Shown: positions 28,101-34,074, numbered from the stretch's first letter. The stretch: 43,034 bases of DNA from Oscillospiraceae bacterium (GCA_015068085.1 SVLF01000020.1:1-43034), one strand, 5' to 3'. Program-made: numbers and translations. The notes: generated by a model not told the origin, from the letters alone.

Positions 28101-28745
28101 GATGATGAAGCGAGCACCGGAGAAACAGATAAGGCAGAAGATGGCGAAACATCACCCGAGACCTCGGGTGAAACGGATAACATCCGTTTCACCGACATTT
28201 CTAACCACGCATGGGCGGCTGATGCAATAAACAGCCTTGCCGACAGTGGAGTTATTAAGGGTACAAGTGAGAATACCTTCTCGCCTGCAAATAACATCAC
28301 CCGTGCGGATTTTGCACTGTTGCTTGTACGTGCGTTTGAGCTGGAAGCGGACAACACGGAGAACTTTGCAGATGTAAGCGCATCGGACTACTTCGCACCT
28401 GAGCTTGCAGTAGCAAGAAACTATGGTATAATAAGAGGTGTTGGCGACAACAGATTCGCACCGCGGAATACCATCACTCGTCAGGATATGATGGTAATTG
28501 TATATCGGGCACTCGAAGCCTCCCTTGCCCTAAAGGGAGGGGGACCGTCGAATGACGGTGGAGGGATTCTACACTCGCAATACCCCGATTACGACACCGT
28601 CGCTGCCTACGCCCGCGAAGCTGTTTCGGCGCTCGTCGGTGCAGGACTTGTCAACGGCAAAAATGGCAAAATCGCTCCTACGGACTACACCACGCGTGCG
28701 GAGGTTGCAGTGCTTATCAAACGCATACTTGATTTTATAAAATAA
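19182..28745 (+). CDS. Giant secreted multidomain heparinase II/III-like protein with BIG2 and SLH domains
   Basis: A 3187-aa surface protein with a signal peptide (residues 1-23, cut near YAE) and an AGGAGG ribosome site. In order: three copies of an unnamed ~200-aa module (about 33-230, 321-522, 619-820; shared W[RK]-x-G/A-G-x-[FY], NL and DVYL positions) alternating with BIG2-type Ig folds (233-318, 528-613, 823-920). Then a CBM-like beta-sandwich (921-1120), more Ig-like folds (about 1240-1420), a region recalling the module (1421-1570) and two BIG2 domains (1573-1772). The catalytic part follows: a helical toroid with a Cys4 site (Cys1844, 1847, 1873, 1876) and a heparinase-type sandwich from about 2360 with SHRKNDTLTLGVDAYG and SHNTVVVNEQN. 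A putative Ig fold, a Ser/Thr/Gly linker with nine glycines, and three SLH repeats (3003, 3065, 3134) end it. It is likely a wall-anchored polysaccharide lyase; the polymer is unknown. Confidence 0.9.
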   Translation: MKKFLAIILAIAMCITLFPAAYAEGGSTTDAGGYEYVFTSAAYGEETDIGRAALAEKALTDISASASAPWRGIGTYYIDNLNLKKSALEFNATSNRIATTRVIFEVSVPDGGKYIPKLTYTAKETSPIVDVYLGEKPDNDTVFTFADTDWNTYNYVQNVLTADEKLGTIDMYPSDGVEGTKTATFGERTLSAGSYYLCFYVSGENSPELTTDNTTTFEVYLESFELELVPEDNLLSLELSSTSNSVKVNETVALTATATYSLSGEKALSEGVEYVSSDSAVAEVSSDGVITGKKRGTATITATVEGTEISSSVDITVTSAHDYEYDFAISSLSKSDTSFGYSTLKTKTMDDVITAVSDPWKWAGFTYTHNLYSNAAGIQMNIAKNRASGASFVVLELDVKNGGEYVPSLVYKTDGGAPKADVYLIKNVDTIDDFSVETTGGEGNAAISQYVGKWQNGEVGGYQLADDAVFSATEETTVTFDECTLDSDSTYYLIFNFVGYEGEVTDYIYYYAKNFTLTDPDYIVADELESIELSSNATTIVVGSEMTLSANGIYTVSGKKPLTEGIEYTSSDEDIATVSAGGRVKGIAKGTARITATLSGTDMSAYIDVTVTEKPRATREYKYMFDRNAYGTTASNVSWTQLAEKTTDDVVNGDAWRGAGTFYINNLYANDEGLYLNAGSGRADSGVAYLAFEFELNEAGTFIPIISYNAAPSAPIVDIYLVKKAENTPAFIFTSNTTGSINLHNYVIGLDDGYKLANLDMFAETKTEKKLILPEREILEKGTYYLIFRTVGKNKNFIAASSNLLEMTIRSFSMKPPAGDFDKITLSVDNLINESDPMPNMTQRQLEYKLYDDVGIEIDEIDTEKLSVTFSSDNENIASVSETGLITAVSNGEVTLRADVTYDGITRSARFNLVVEPAGRNLMEGLNADFEADEWVWDTANETNTEAGKQLQRTTIGVMEKDGNADNRALAVSFDPEYTGMSGPPSISLKNDGHRVAVVPGKLYQLTFKVKDDSVWADNASHLSMLFDIYSYINPTGTSSSALALANNRNMNYALSDACKENHGKWVEVSVPVAAPFEHEQDIIYITPRLDFRTATDDKGKAGFGGTIWIDDFELREVGYAGVEVEVTGALDSGTQSDVTIITKPYTTLGSYISIGSEWSPDRFLKVSSGNEYVVGSIGDTARTQTVTSSGMFFMNTAAKTNGMNGNTDITSSMTIHGITRTGTTTVTTSRFALGLLYAEAKASSPTIAAGDKTAVTPTGYLSDGTVADLNNATIFYQTSTPDIVSVDKTTGEVIGLRAGTGKINVSVNLDGRIASDVVEIKVTDSTPIVTATLCGPDTVGYLRDEQLTITGVTEGGYAADISASDVRWVISNEAAVSVDKKYLVFGKTLGETAKVKAFVTLNGATVETNEITVKVTKTDLRDHLIDFRKATVSRPKDATLKSDGWQLNLAESAAPVASARLSTDGMPIETSAVGQKVVLDVDIPYTGVYQIILTGYLNNYNTPLADVYLDGIYVGDYVFYEEGRNSATEPERMRTLSLESGKHTFTLIPVETGKNNENMILQEIRFKAREEMPEIKAVMAARNEYAVEMESTAKIAAEVLTSDGNFYNGSPMLSGKNDPIITVSYTSHDTSIATVNADGTINAVKPGKTKITVVATDGSTSAETTVDVVVYEKGGTFAGEFSKAEIVSDSFVMSLKTEGIKLSVKGFDDAGNVLDLSDATISWESSDESIATVDATGKVTPVSIGTADITATVTLGDITVTGTRTVSVRAGKTGRTYYTDEMVAAARENAKKYSWAKNTVKSTVARADKYLGNLDMLYEMIPGEGIPRSTTVGYRNDPDRFYCKYCGEDLYTKHGMYPWVTNVLQRPWKVQCPDCKRLFPTNDFEKLYELGRDEHGVYNEALALERNAELVANGEKGYAVNVLYPEIGTENHPDTVRFSSWETTEGWGVDTGKGYDTGRICSNGVKEVHTYLAYIMHCGIWYNVMGNGAKGELHSAVKDLSQAYLYTGDEKYGRAGAILIDRIADVYPGYNLRLYSLDYANSDGGAKRGKVLGSIWEIGIQHDFSAAYDAVFPMYDDPQVISYLREKAGKFNLDNDKSDPEKIRTNIETGLLREIYETVCTGDSHGNFGMHQSALAAAAVTLDTQPETNEMIDWIFRYSELTSTSNTGGEVNQRLINEVSRDGQGTESSPTYNRGWINNLTDAAAILARYPEYDGMDIYGNPKYIGMLQSYPYMTILRRGVPQIGDSGSYAGYGLLPDDDQIMVDGFKYTREKNPEAAKEIAQHMYFVKDGNLDGIHYDIWTRNPESIADEVEEIIDTYGEWDYDKSTALTGYGLNILRGGTLYESNGTDVMRDTQRDFWIYYGGAKSHRKNDTLTLGVDAYGISISSGLGYPEDTGSDPNRVQWQNATLSHNTVVVNEQNLNRSAYTPKTLHFDAKKDSRVKLMDIDVPGAYTATDEYRRTVVMIDYDDEISYGIDFFRVLGGDDHLYSFHVSSQDNPLHSDNLNFNHQETGTYAGIDVPYGKDPYTTTSAYTILKYPNGYTWLDDIHRADKPENSEFWLDYKITDFRKLSRNGKMDVRLRMTMVNDWIADEVTLANGMPPRTKETLAVLDHIEYMLVRRKGRDLDTLFTTVIEPYNGSRYIKHIEGIPVTVVEGTPDKNDSVKALKVELIDGRCDYIVYAQNNAVTYNVGDVFRFRGFVGVWTVAENGENIYSYVSDGEIIGNDSYIREGLDSKLEGTVVDFQRELSFDNWVEVEFDREVTPEEADSLADRLVNFEHKGVGNASFIIKGVTMTSATRGIIDFGGITLINSYVDAKNEELGYKYDVDVGKTFEIPLSYEENAAPVFDEVSENFSTSAGSSISVKVNATAENNGEVTYSARTLPRGASFNAETGMFSWKPDASQIGESLVAIDAVDEYGRISTQFFTITVYGSTTSKPSDATENTETPSTGNAGSSGGGGGGGGGAAPTDKPDDEASTGETDKAEDGETSPETSGETDNIRFTDISNHAWAADAINSLADSGVIKGTSENTFSPANNITRADFALLLVRAFELEADNTENFADVSASDYFAPELAVARNYGIIRGVGDNRFAPRNTITRQDMMVIVYRALEASLALKGGGPSNDGGGILHSQYPDYDTVAAYAREAVSALVGAGLVNGKNGKIAPTDYTTRAEVAVLIKRILDFIK
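28515..28577 (+). repeat. Double-hairpin palindromic repeat inside the coding sequence
   Basis: Two adjacent hairpins lie in the giant gene: CCTCCCTT/AAGGGAGG (28519-28540, loop GCCCTA) and ACCGTC/GACGGT (28544-28559, loop GAAT), followed by GGAGGGATT. The 63 bases are read in frame as a Gly-rich linker (residues about 3112-3132) between SLH repeats 2 and 3. The composition (purine-rich GGAGGG blocks) differs from the surrounding gene and resembles dispersed intergenic palindromic repeats of Clostridia. Confidence 0.7.
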
Positions 28746-28758
28746 TTTTCCGTAAAAC

Positions 28759-28804
28759 AAAAGGATTACTTTGGAGATTTGTGTCTCCGGAGTAATCCTT
28801 TTTT
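28759..28804. terminator. Bidirectional terminator, copy 2 of a dispersed sequence
   Basis: The stem starting GGATTACTTTGGAGA has loop TTTGTG and a T6 tail on the right arm, with an A4 run on the left. It ends the giant gene and, on the other strand, the AraC gene. It matches the terminator at 13521-13568 almost base for base, including the loop and the CAAATT that follows. Confidence 0.9.
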
Positions 28805-28815
28805 CAAATTATATT

Positions 28816-29676
28816 TTATTTCAGATGTTGTTTGAATTCCAATGGGGACATTCCCGTATGCTTTTTGTACAGACGGTAGAAGTTTGAATAGTTTTTAAAG
28901 CCGCATTTATAGCAGGCTTCTTCTGCCCTGTAACCCATTTTTATGAGATCGTCAAAGAATAAGAGCCGGCGTTTTATCACATAACTCCAGGGAGATATGC
29001 CGGTTTTGGATTTGAAGATTTTTTCCATATGAAATTTGCTGATGTTAAATTTTGCGGCAATTTCGTCGCAGGTTATATCTTCGGAAAAATGTTCGCTAAG
29101 GTATTTTATGATTTTGTTTACGGTGGGAACATCTGTATTGCTTGGAATAACGGCATTATTTTCCGGTATAATTGCTCTGTTCAGCACGCTCATAAGCTCA
29201 ACAGTTTTGCAGATTCCCAAAGCTTCATTTGATGGTGAGTGCGTTGTGCAAAGAAGATATATGTCTTCAAGAAGTCTATCTATTCCCGTAGAACTTACAG
29301 TTTTTGCCGGAATAAAATTCCCTTTTCCTAACGGACGTTTCCGGAAAGCATCGAAAAGCTCTGTCGGGGCGGAAGGGAAGATTTTAAGAATATTTTCGCT
29401 GATATACAATGTGATTCGCTCACAGAATTTATCGCTCTCCGGAAAAACGCAGTGTATCTCATTGCGGTTGAGAAGAATGATATCTCCGTCGTTAAGCTCG
29501 GTTCGGTTTCCTTCGATTTTTATATTTCCGCAAAAATGTTTAAAATAAGCTATCGTAAGATGGGTATCGTAATGCGGCTCGGCGGAATAAGCGTGAGCGA
29601 TGTTAAAGCCCTTCAGATGATGAAGCTGAAACAGATTGTTGTTATTAAAGAATGTTTTCTCAAATGATTTGTTCAT
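28816..29676 (-). CDS. AraC family transcriptional regulator (divergent from dsdA)
   Basis: A 286-aa regulator. The N-terminal cupin-like domain (about residues 20-130, with HYDTHLTIAYF and LNRNEIHCVFPE) is followed by the double helix-turn-helix (ITCDEIAAKFNISKFHMEKIFK and the segment ACYKCGFKNYSNFYRLYKK) ending in TGMSPLEFKQ. The open frame extends about 98 codons further upstream, but AGGAGG precedes ATG 29676 and the promoter lies inside that extension, so this start is strongly favoured. It diverges from D-serine ammonia-lyase and converges on the giant gene, so it could control either. The shared promoter region favours dsdA. Confidence 0.92.
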   Translation of the reverse strand: MNKSFEKTFFNNNNLFQLHHLKGFNIAHAYSAEPHYDTHLTIAYFKHFCGNIKIEGNRTELNDGDIILLNRNEIHCVFPESDKFCERITLYISENILKIFPSAPTELFDAFRKRPLGKGNFIPAKTVSSTGIDRLLEDIYLLCTTHSPSNEALGICKTVELMSVLNRAIIPENNAVIPSNTDVPTVNKIIKYLSEHFSEDITCDEIAAKFNISKFHMEKIFKSKTGISPWSYVIKRRLLFFDDLIKMGYRAEEACYKCGFKNYSNFYRLYKKHTGMSPLEFKQHLK

Positions 29677-29697
29677 AGCCAACCTCCTGATAACAAG

Positions 29698-29726
29698 ATT
29701 GTACAACAAAAAGCTGCAAAAGTCAA
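29698..29726 (-). promoter_or_regulatory. Promoter of the AraC gene
   Basis: On the minus strand, TTGACT (29726-29721), a 17-base spacer, then TACAAT (29703-29698). Its -35 box touches the -35 box of the opposite promoter. Confidence 0.75.
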
Positions 29727-29755
29727 TTGCATTATTTATATTGTTGTGGTATAAT
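29727..29755 (+). promoter_or_regulatory. Promoter of dsdA
   Basis: TTGCAT (29727-29732), a 17-base spacer, then the consensus TATAAT (29750-29755). A transcript from near 29762 gives a short leader with the GAAAGG ribosome site. Confidence 0.75.
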
Positions 29756-29787
29756 TCTGTTATTATTGCTGAAAGGTGTTGCTTTTT

Positions 29788-31116
29788 ATGATGAATTTTG
29801 AGGAAAACAGCTGCGTGATAAGAGAGCTTTCCGCTTGCAAAGAAACATGCTGGATAAATCCATACAAGCTGCCGTTCGATATGATAAAATCCGTCAGCGA
29901 GCTTGTTGTGTCTGATGCCGATATTGAGGATGCAGAGGCGCGGCTTTTGCGCTTTGCGCCGTTTATTCAAAAATGTTTTCCGGAAACATCCGGAGAGCAG
30001 GGGGTTATAGAGTCAAAGCTTCGGGAGCTTTCCGTGATGAAAGAAAATTTGGAGAAAGAGTGTGGCTGCAGCATTCCGGGAAAGGTGTTTATGAAGATGG
30101 ACAGCCATCTTGCCGTTGTAGGGTCGATAAAGGCGAGGGGCGGAATTTATGAGGTGCTGAAGCATGCGGAGGATCTGGCGTTAAAGCACGGATTGATTGA
30201 CGAAAGTGACAATTACGAAAAATTTGCTGACGAAAAAATCAGAAAATTCCTTAGTGAATATACGGTTCAGGTGGGATCTACCGGAAATCTCGGTTTGTCT
30301 ATAGGGATTATAAGTGCAACTCTCGGTTTTAAGGTGAAAATCCATATGTCTGCCGATGCGAAGCAGTGGAAAAAGGATATGCTGAGGGAAAAGGGTGTTG
30401 AGGTTCTGGAATACGCGGACGATTATTCATATGCCGTAGCACAAGGGAGAGCACAATCGGATAAAGATCCGAAGAGCTATTTTGTTGATGATGAAAAATC
30501 TGTTGATTTATTTATCGGTTATGCAGTTGCCGCCAAAAGACTGAAAGAACAATTGGAAGAAGCAGGTTTGAAAATCAGTTCTGAAAAGCCGCTCGTAGTT
30601 TATATTCCGGCAGGAGTGGGCGGGGCCCCGGGTGGTATATGCTATGGATTAAAGCGCGTGTTCGGCGATGCTGTACATTGCTTTTTTGTGGAGCCTGTAT
30701 TATGCCCATCACTGCTTTTGGGAATTGCAACTCAAAAGCATGAAAAGGCAAATGTTCATGATTTTGGAATATGCGGTAATACCGAAGCGGACGGACTTGC
30801 GTGCGCATCGCCTTCCGGCTTTGTAACAAGAATGATGACCAATCTTGTCTCGGGTGAGTTTACTGTAGACGATGCAAAGCTTTACGATTATCTCAGATTG
30901 CTGTATGAAAGCGAAAGGATAAGAATTGAACCGTCAAGCTGTGCCGTGTTTGAGGGGATATGTTCTTTCAGAACTCACAACCGGGCACGCCGATACTGTG
31001 TGGATAACGGTTTAACTGAAAATGTATTAAATAACGCTGTTCAGATATTATGGGCAACAGGCGGAAGCTTGGTTCCCGATGATGTATTTGAAACTTACCT
31101 GAATACATATCTTTAA
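29788..31116 (+). CDS. dsdA: D-serine ammonia-lyase
   Basis: A PLP enzyme converting D-serine to pyruvate and ammonia. The 442-aa product shows the PLP-lysine motif VVGSIKARGGIYEVL (Lys115), the phosphate-side motif QVGSTGNLGLSIGI and the glycine-rich loop PAGVGGAPGGICYG, with the DsdA-type segments MSADAKQWKKDMLREKGV and DGLACASPSGFV. Length matches the family. The frame can start at GTG 29776, but ATG 29788 lies 11 bases after GAAAGG and is preferred; ATG 29791 is also possible. It is monocistronic between the AraC-dsdA divergent promoter and the hairpin at 31126. It may be used for nutrition or to detoxify D-serine. Confidence 0.93.
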   Translation: MMNFEENSCVIRELSACKETCWINPYKLPFDMIKSVSELVVSDADIEDAEARLLRFAPFIQKCFPETSGEQGVIESKLRELSVMKENLEKECGCSIPGKVFMKMDSHLAVVGSIKARGGIYEVLKHAEDLALKHGLIDESDNYEKFADEKIRKFLSEYTVQVGSTGNLGLSIGIISATLGFKVKIHMSADAKQWKKDMLREKGVEVLEYADDYSYAVAQGRAQSDKDPKSYFVDDEKSVDLFIGYAVAAKRLKEQLEEAGLKISSEKPLVVYIPAGVGGAPGGICYGLKRVFGDAVHCFFVEPVLCPSLLLGIATQKHEKANVHDFGICGNTEADGLACASPSGFVTRMMTNLVSGEFTVDDAKLYDYLRLLYESERIRIEPSSCAVFEGICSFRTHNRARRYCVDNGLTENVLNNAVQILWATGGSLVPDDVFETYLNTYL

Positions 31117-31125
31117 TAAAAAATG

Positions 31126-31157
31126 CCGGCTAAGAATGATCATCCATTCTTAGCCGG
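31126..31157 (-). terminator. Terminator of the minus-strand isomerase/oxidoreductase operon
   Basis: A 13-bp perfect stem (CCGGCTAAGAATG and complement) with a six-base loop. On the minus strand it is followed by GCATTTTTTATT, a good T-run. On the plus strand only TGCCATTT follows, so termination of dsdA would be weaker. Confidence 0.85.
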
Positions 31158-31176
31158 TGCCATTTCGTGAAAAAAA

Positions 31177-32184
31177 TTAAAGAGCAATAACTTTTCCGCT
31201 TTTTGCGGATTCCACCTCGCAGAGTGCAAGAGATATGGACTCGCTGACAGATTCGGCGGATGTTACAGAACACGCCTTGCCGTCAAGCGCAAGTCCGAGA
31301 AAAGCGCGTATCTCATCCATATAATAATCGCCGGCATCAATCTCAACCTCTTGCTCCCCGTCGTCTGTATATACGGTGAGCTTTCCATCGCAGAGGCGCA
31401 CTGTTGCTTTTTCAAAGTTTATCAGGCACCGGGCGGTAAACGGAAAGCTTTGGGGAAATGACCAGTCCGCCGCCGATGTGACGAGAAAACCGTTATAGAA
31501 ATAACGCGTAAACACAGATTCGAGTTCTACCTTGTTTTCGGTAATCACAGAGCTTACGGAAACGGGGAGCCCGAAGAGGTAGTTTATGAGGTCAACATCG
31601 TGAATGTGCATATCAAGAATGCAACCGCCGCTCATTTTGGGATCCAGAATCCAGTTGTTCCATGTCCATGTCGGAGTCTGCGAATAGCGGGTGAACTCCG
31701 CGCGGCATACCTTGCCGAAAGTTTTTTCGTCAATGTATTGTTTGATTTTGCGGTAAGCCGTGTCAAAGCGCAGACACTGGCCTATCATAAGGGTTTTGTT
31801 GTTTTTTCTGGCTGTATCAATCATATTCCTGCAGCTTTCCGCTGAAAGAGCCATCGGCTTTTCGGAAAAGACGTGAACTCCGTGTGAAAGTGCGTAAACG
31901 GCGACTTCCTCGTGCAAATACGTGGGAAGCGTGGACAGGATGAAATCAGGCTTTTCTTTATCTATGAGCTCTTTGTAATCCTGATAGAACCCGCAGGAAG
32001 AAAAATCAATCGAGCTGATATCAACATTGCCGATGTTGAGCTTCACGTTTGATTTGAAGCTTTCGGGATCTGCGCCGCAAAGGGCGCAAAGCTTTATGTC
32101 TCCACGCTCTTTCTCAAGTTTTACAAGGTTGCCGAGATGTAGCTTGCCAAGTCCTCCGAATCCTATTATTGCATATCTGTACAT
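31177..32184 (-). CDS. Gfo/Idh/MocA family oxidoreductase
   Basis: A 335-aa NAD(P)-dependent dehydrogenase-type enzyme. The Rossmann nucleotide site is AIIGFGGLGKLHLGN at the N-terminus, the catalytic-type motif is HVFSEKPMALS, and the C-terminal domain contains GGCILDMHIHDVDLINYLFG with the usual Asp and His residues. The frame extends 14 codons upstream to another ATG inside the ribosome site; ATG 32184, preceded by AAAGGA 12 bases away, matches the normal family N-terminus. It follows two TIM-barrel isomerases after a 127-base repeat-containing gap, so it probably works on the same sugar or cyclitol. It is not close to the other Gfo/Idh protein in this window (8099-9163). Confidence 0.91.
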   Translation of the reverse strand: MYRYAIIGFGGLGKLHLGNLVKLEKERGDIKLCALCGADPESFKSNVKLNIGNVDISSIDFSSCGFYQDYKELIDKEKPDFILSTLPTYLHEEVAVYALSHGVHVFSEKPMALSAESCRNMIDTARKNNKTLMIGQCLRFDTAYRKIKQYIDEKTFGKVCRAEFTRYSQTPTWTWNNWILDPKMSGGCILDMHIHDVDLINYLFGLPVSVSSVITENKVELESVFTRYFYNGFLVTSAADWSFPQSFPFTARCLINFEKATVRLCDGKLTVYTDDGEQEVEIDAGDYYMDEIRAFLGLALDGKACSVTSAESVSESISLALCEVESAKSGKVIAL

Positions 32185-32239
32185 AATTATAACCATTCCT
32201 TTCACTGCGTTCAAGGCACAAAACAATGTATAATAAAAT

Positions 32240-32307
32240 CAAAATGCATTGCATTTTGCACTTTACCTCTTAACTCTTCACTCTTACCTGTCTGAATTTA
32301 TTCAGAC
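32240..32307. repeat. Intergenic palindromes with short direct repeats
   Basis: The 127-base gap holds CAAAATGC/GCATTTTG with loop ATT (32240-32258), a run of related TTAACTCTTCACTCTTACC words (32270-32288), and the perfect GTCTGAAT/ATTCAGAC hairpin with loop TT (32290-32307) directly after the isomerase stop codon. No T-run follows on the minus strand, so these are not good terminators. Confidence 0.55.
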
Positions 32308-32311
32308 TTAT

Positions 32312-33157
32312 CTACCTCATTAAGCTCTTTAAATATTTAACTGTTTTCTTAACGTCCTCTGCACGTTCTGCTCCCGATATTTCGCGCTCGATATAGAGAT
32401 CGCCTTTGTAACCGCTTGCAAGAAGCTTAGGTAAAAATACCGGATAATTAACAGTGCCCTCTCCGACAACCCGCTCGCATCCAAGCTCGTGGAAGTTGCC
32501 TTTCGGATAATCTCCGTCTTTCATATGCGCACCACGGATTTTATCGCCGTAGATGTCAATTGCATCAATCGGATTTCCGCGTCCGTAGAGGATGAGGTTT
32601 GCAGGGTCGAGGTTTACGCCGAGATTATCTGCGCCGACATCCGAGAAAAGGCGCATAAGAGTTACGGGGGTTTCTTGACCGGTTTCGAAGTTGAAATACA
32701 AATCGCGCTCGGCACAGTATTCCGCAATATAGCGAACTGCCGATACAAGCTCACGGTATCCCTGATAGCACGGCTGCTCGGGGACAAAGCCTACGTGTGT
32801 TGCCATATCGTGAACGCCGAGTGTGCGGGCGAAGTCAGCACAGCGGCAGAGGTCTGAAAGGCGCCCGGCGCGATACGCTTCGGGAACGAGCCCGAGCGTT
32901 GAGGGGCCGTCGATGAAGTCCCATTTTCGCGGACCGCTCCACATCCCCCAGACAGAGGTTATTCTAACTCTTCCTTCCGTCATACGGAGAAGCTTCTCTG
33001 CGTTTTCTTCCGTTACAAGACCGGGAACGCTTGTGTTTGCAATTACCTGAACGGTTTCTACTCCTGCGTCAATCATCATATCGAGCAAATCTGTTTCCGC
33101 GGCGTTGAAAAAGTGGCGAAGCTCCTGAACGACGCCTATTGAATTTGTGTATGCCAT
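32312..33157 (-). CDS. Sugar phosphate isomerase/epimerase (xylose isomerase-like TIM barrel)
   Basis: A 281-aa member of the AP-endonuclease-2/xylose-isomerase-like barrel family, which includes inosose and sugar epimerases and dehydratases. Metal-ligand positions can be seen: Glu in YFNFETGQE, Asp-containing GVNLDPANLIL, His in RGAHMKDGD and Glu in LYIEREISG. An upstream in-frame GTG (33169) lies inside the GGAG ribosome site, so ATG 33157 is chosen, 11 bases downstream of GGAG. It follows the second isomerase by 17 bases. With that gene and the Gfo/Idh enzyme it forms a typical small sugar or cyclitol catabolic operon. The exact substrate is unknown. Confidence 0.9.
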   Translation of the reverse strand: MAYTNSIGVVQELRHFFNAAETDLLDMMIDAGVETVQVIANTSVPGLVTEENAEKLLRMTEGRVRITSVWGMWSGPRKWDFIDGPSTLGLVPEAYRAGRLSDLCRCADFARTLGVHDMATHVGFVPEQPCYQGYRELVSAVRYIAEYCAERDLYFNFETGQETPVTLMRLFSDVGADNLGVNLDPANLILYGRGNPIDAIDIYGDKIRGAHMKDGDYPKGNFHELGCERVVGEGTVNYPVFLPKLLASGYKGDLYIEREISGAERAEDVKKTVKYLKSLMR

Positions 33158-33174
33158 TTTGTTAGTCACTCCTG

Positions 33175-34017
33175 TTATTTGAAAATTGAATTATACGTAT
33201 TTTTCATGTATTCAACTGCAGGTGGCGGGACCGTGGATTCTATGGAAACTACATCGTCATACCCTGCGGCTTTGAGTATTTTCATACATTCGTCAATTTC
33301 GCAAATTCCCGTTCCAAGAGGAACATCGGAGATGTATGAACCGTCACGCGTGCGCATCCAACCGGGTTTCCTTTCCTCAGTGGACGGGAAACGCTTGTAT
33401 TCCTTTACATGAACGTGCTTTATATCAGTTATAAATTCACGGAAAAAGTCCTTTGGCGAAACATCGACGAAAAGAGTGTTTCCTATATCTCCGCAGACAC
33501 CGACATTCTTGCAACTGCGCTTCATTTCATCAAAAAACTTGTGGTATCCTTCTATTCCGTTGACTATAAGACCCTGACCTTCGTACAGGCAGGTTATGCC
33601 AAAGTTTGCCGCGTGATTTGCAATTTCTTCTGCCGCCGAAACAGCCCGCTCAATCGCATCTTCTGCTTCCGGGATTTCCGCGCAAGGCTCAATCCACGGA
33701 AGAAGGGTATGGTGGAGAAACGGAGAACCGAGCTCATGAGCAAGCTCCGCATATGACTTAAGATACTCAACCGTTTCCGGAGAGTCGTATAAATTTGCAA
33801 ATACAGAGCAACACGATATCGAAACACCGTGAAAGTCCAGCACTTTGCGTGCCTCACGCACCTGCTCAATGCTGCTTAAAACGGGTTCTTCGGAGGAAAA
33901 AGGTGTGTCGATGGTTTCAAGCATATTGCATCCCAGGCTGAGTGCTTCTTTTGCTGCGGCTTCCCATCCGCGCTCCCTTATGATTTTTGACACTCCGCAA
34001 TAAAGAGAAAGCTTCAT
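33175..34017 (-). CDS. Sugar phosphate isomerase/epimerase (xylose isomerase-like TIM barrel)
   Basis: The first gene of the minus-strand operon, 280 aa, of the same fold as its downstream neighbour but only distantly similar. Metal-site residues are visible as Glu in CLYEGQG, Asp in GVCGDIGNT, His in KHVHVKEYKRF and Glu in VSIESTVPP, so the active site looks complete. An AAGGACTG ribosome site precedes the ATG. The gene diverges from the AraC regulator at 34103, which is the likely controller. Two different barrels plus a Gfo/Idh dehydrogenase are a common set for isomerising and oxidising unusual sugars or inositols; the identity here is open. Confidence 0.9.
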   Translation of the reverse strand: MKLSLYCGVSKIIRERGWEAAAKEALSLGCNMLETIDTPFSSEEPVLSSIEQVREARKVLDFHGVSISCCSVFANLYDSPETVEYLKSYAELAHELGSPFLHHTLLPWIEPCAEIPEAEDAIERAVSAAEEIANHAANFGITCLYEGQGLIVNGIEGYHKFFDEMKRSCKNVGVCGDIGNTLFVDVSPKDFFREFITDIKHVHVKEYKRFPSTEERKPGWMRTRDGSYISDVPLGTGICEIDECMKILKAAGYDDVVSIESTVPPPAVEYMKNTYNSIFK

Positions 34018-34045
34018 GTTTTTCAGTCCTTAATAAAAATTTGTC

Positions 34046-34074
34046 TTGACCGCAGATGGTCTGTATGGTAATAT
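34046..34074 (+). promoter_or_regulatory. Promoter of the AraC gene
   Basis: TTGACC (34046-34051), a 17-base spacer, then TAATAT (34069-34074), with TATAAT overlapping at 34072-34077. A short GACC/GGTC inverted repeat (34048-34061) overlaps the -35 region and may be an operator. Confidence 0.6.

Noticed and set aside
28816-29970. Long 384-aa form of the second AraC gene
   Set aside because: The extra N-terminal part crosses both divergent promoters and overlaps dsdA; AGGAGG before ATG 29676 fixes the shorter form.
31126-31157. Strong terminator for dsdA on the plus strand
   Set aside because: Only TGCCATTTCG follows on that strand; the T-run is on the minus strand, so I assign it to the opposite operon.
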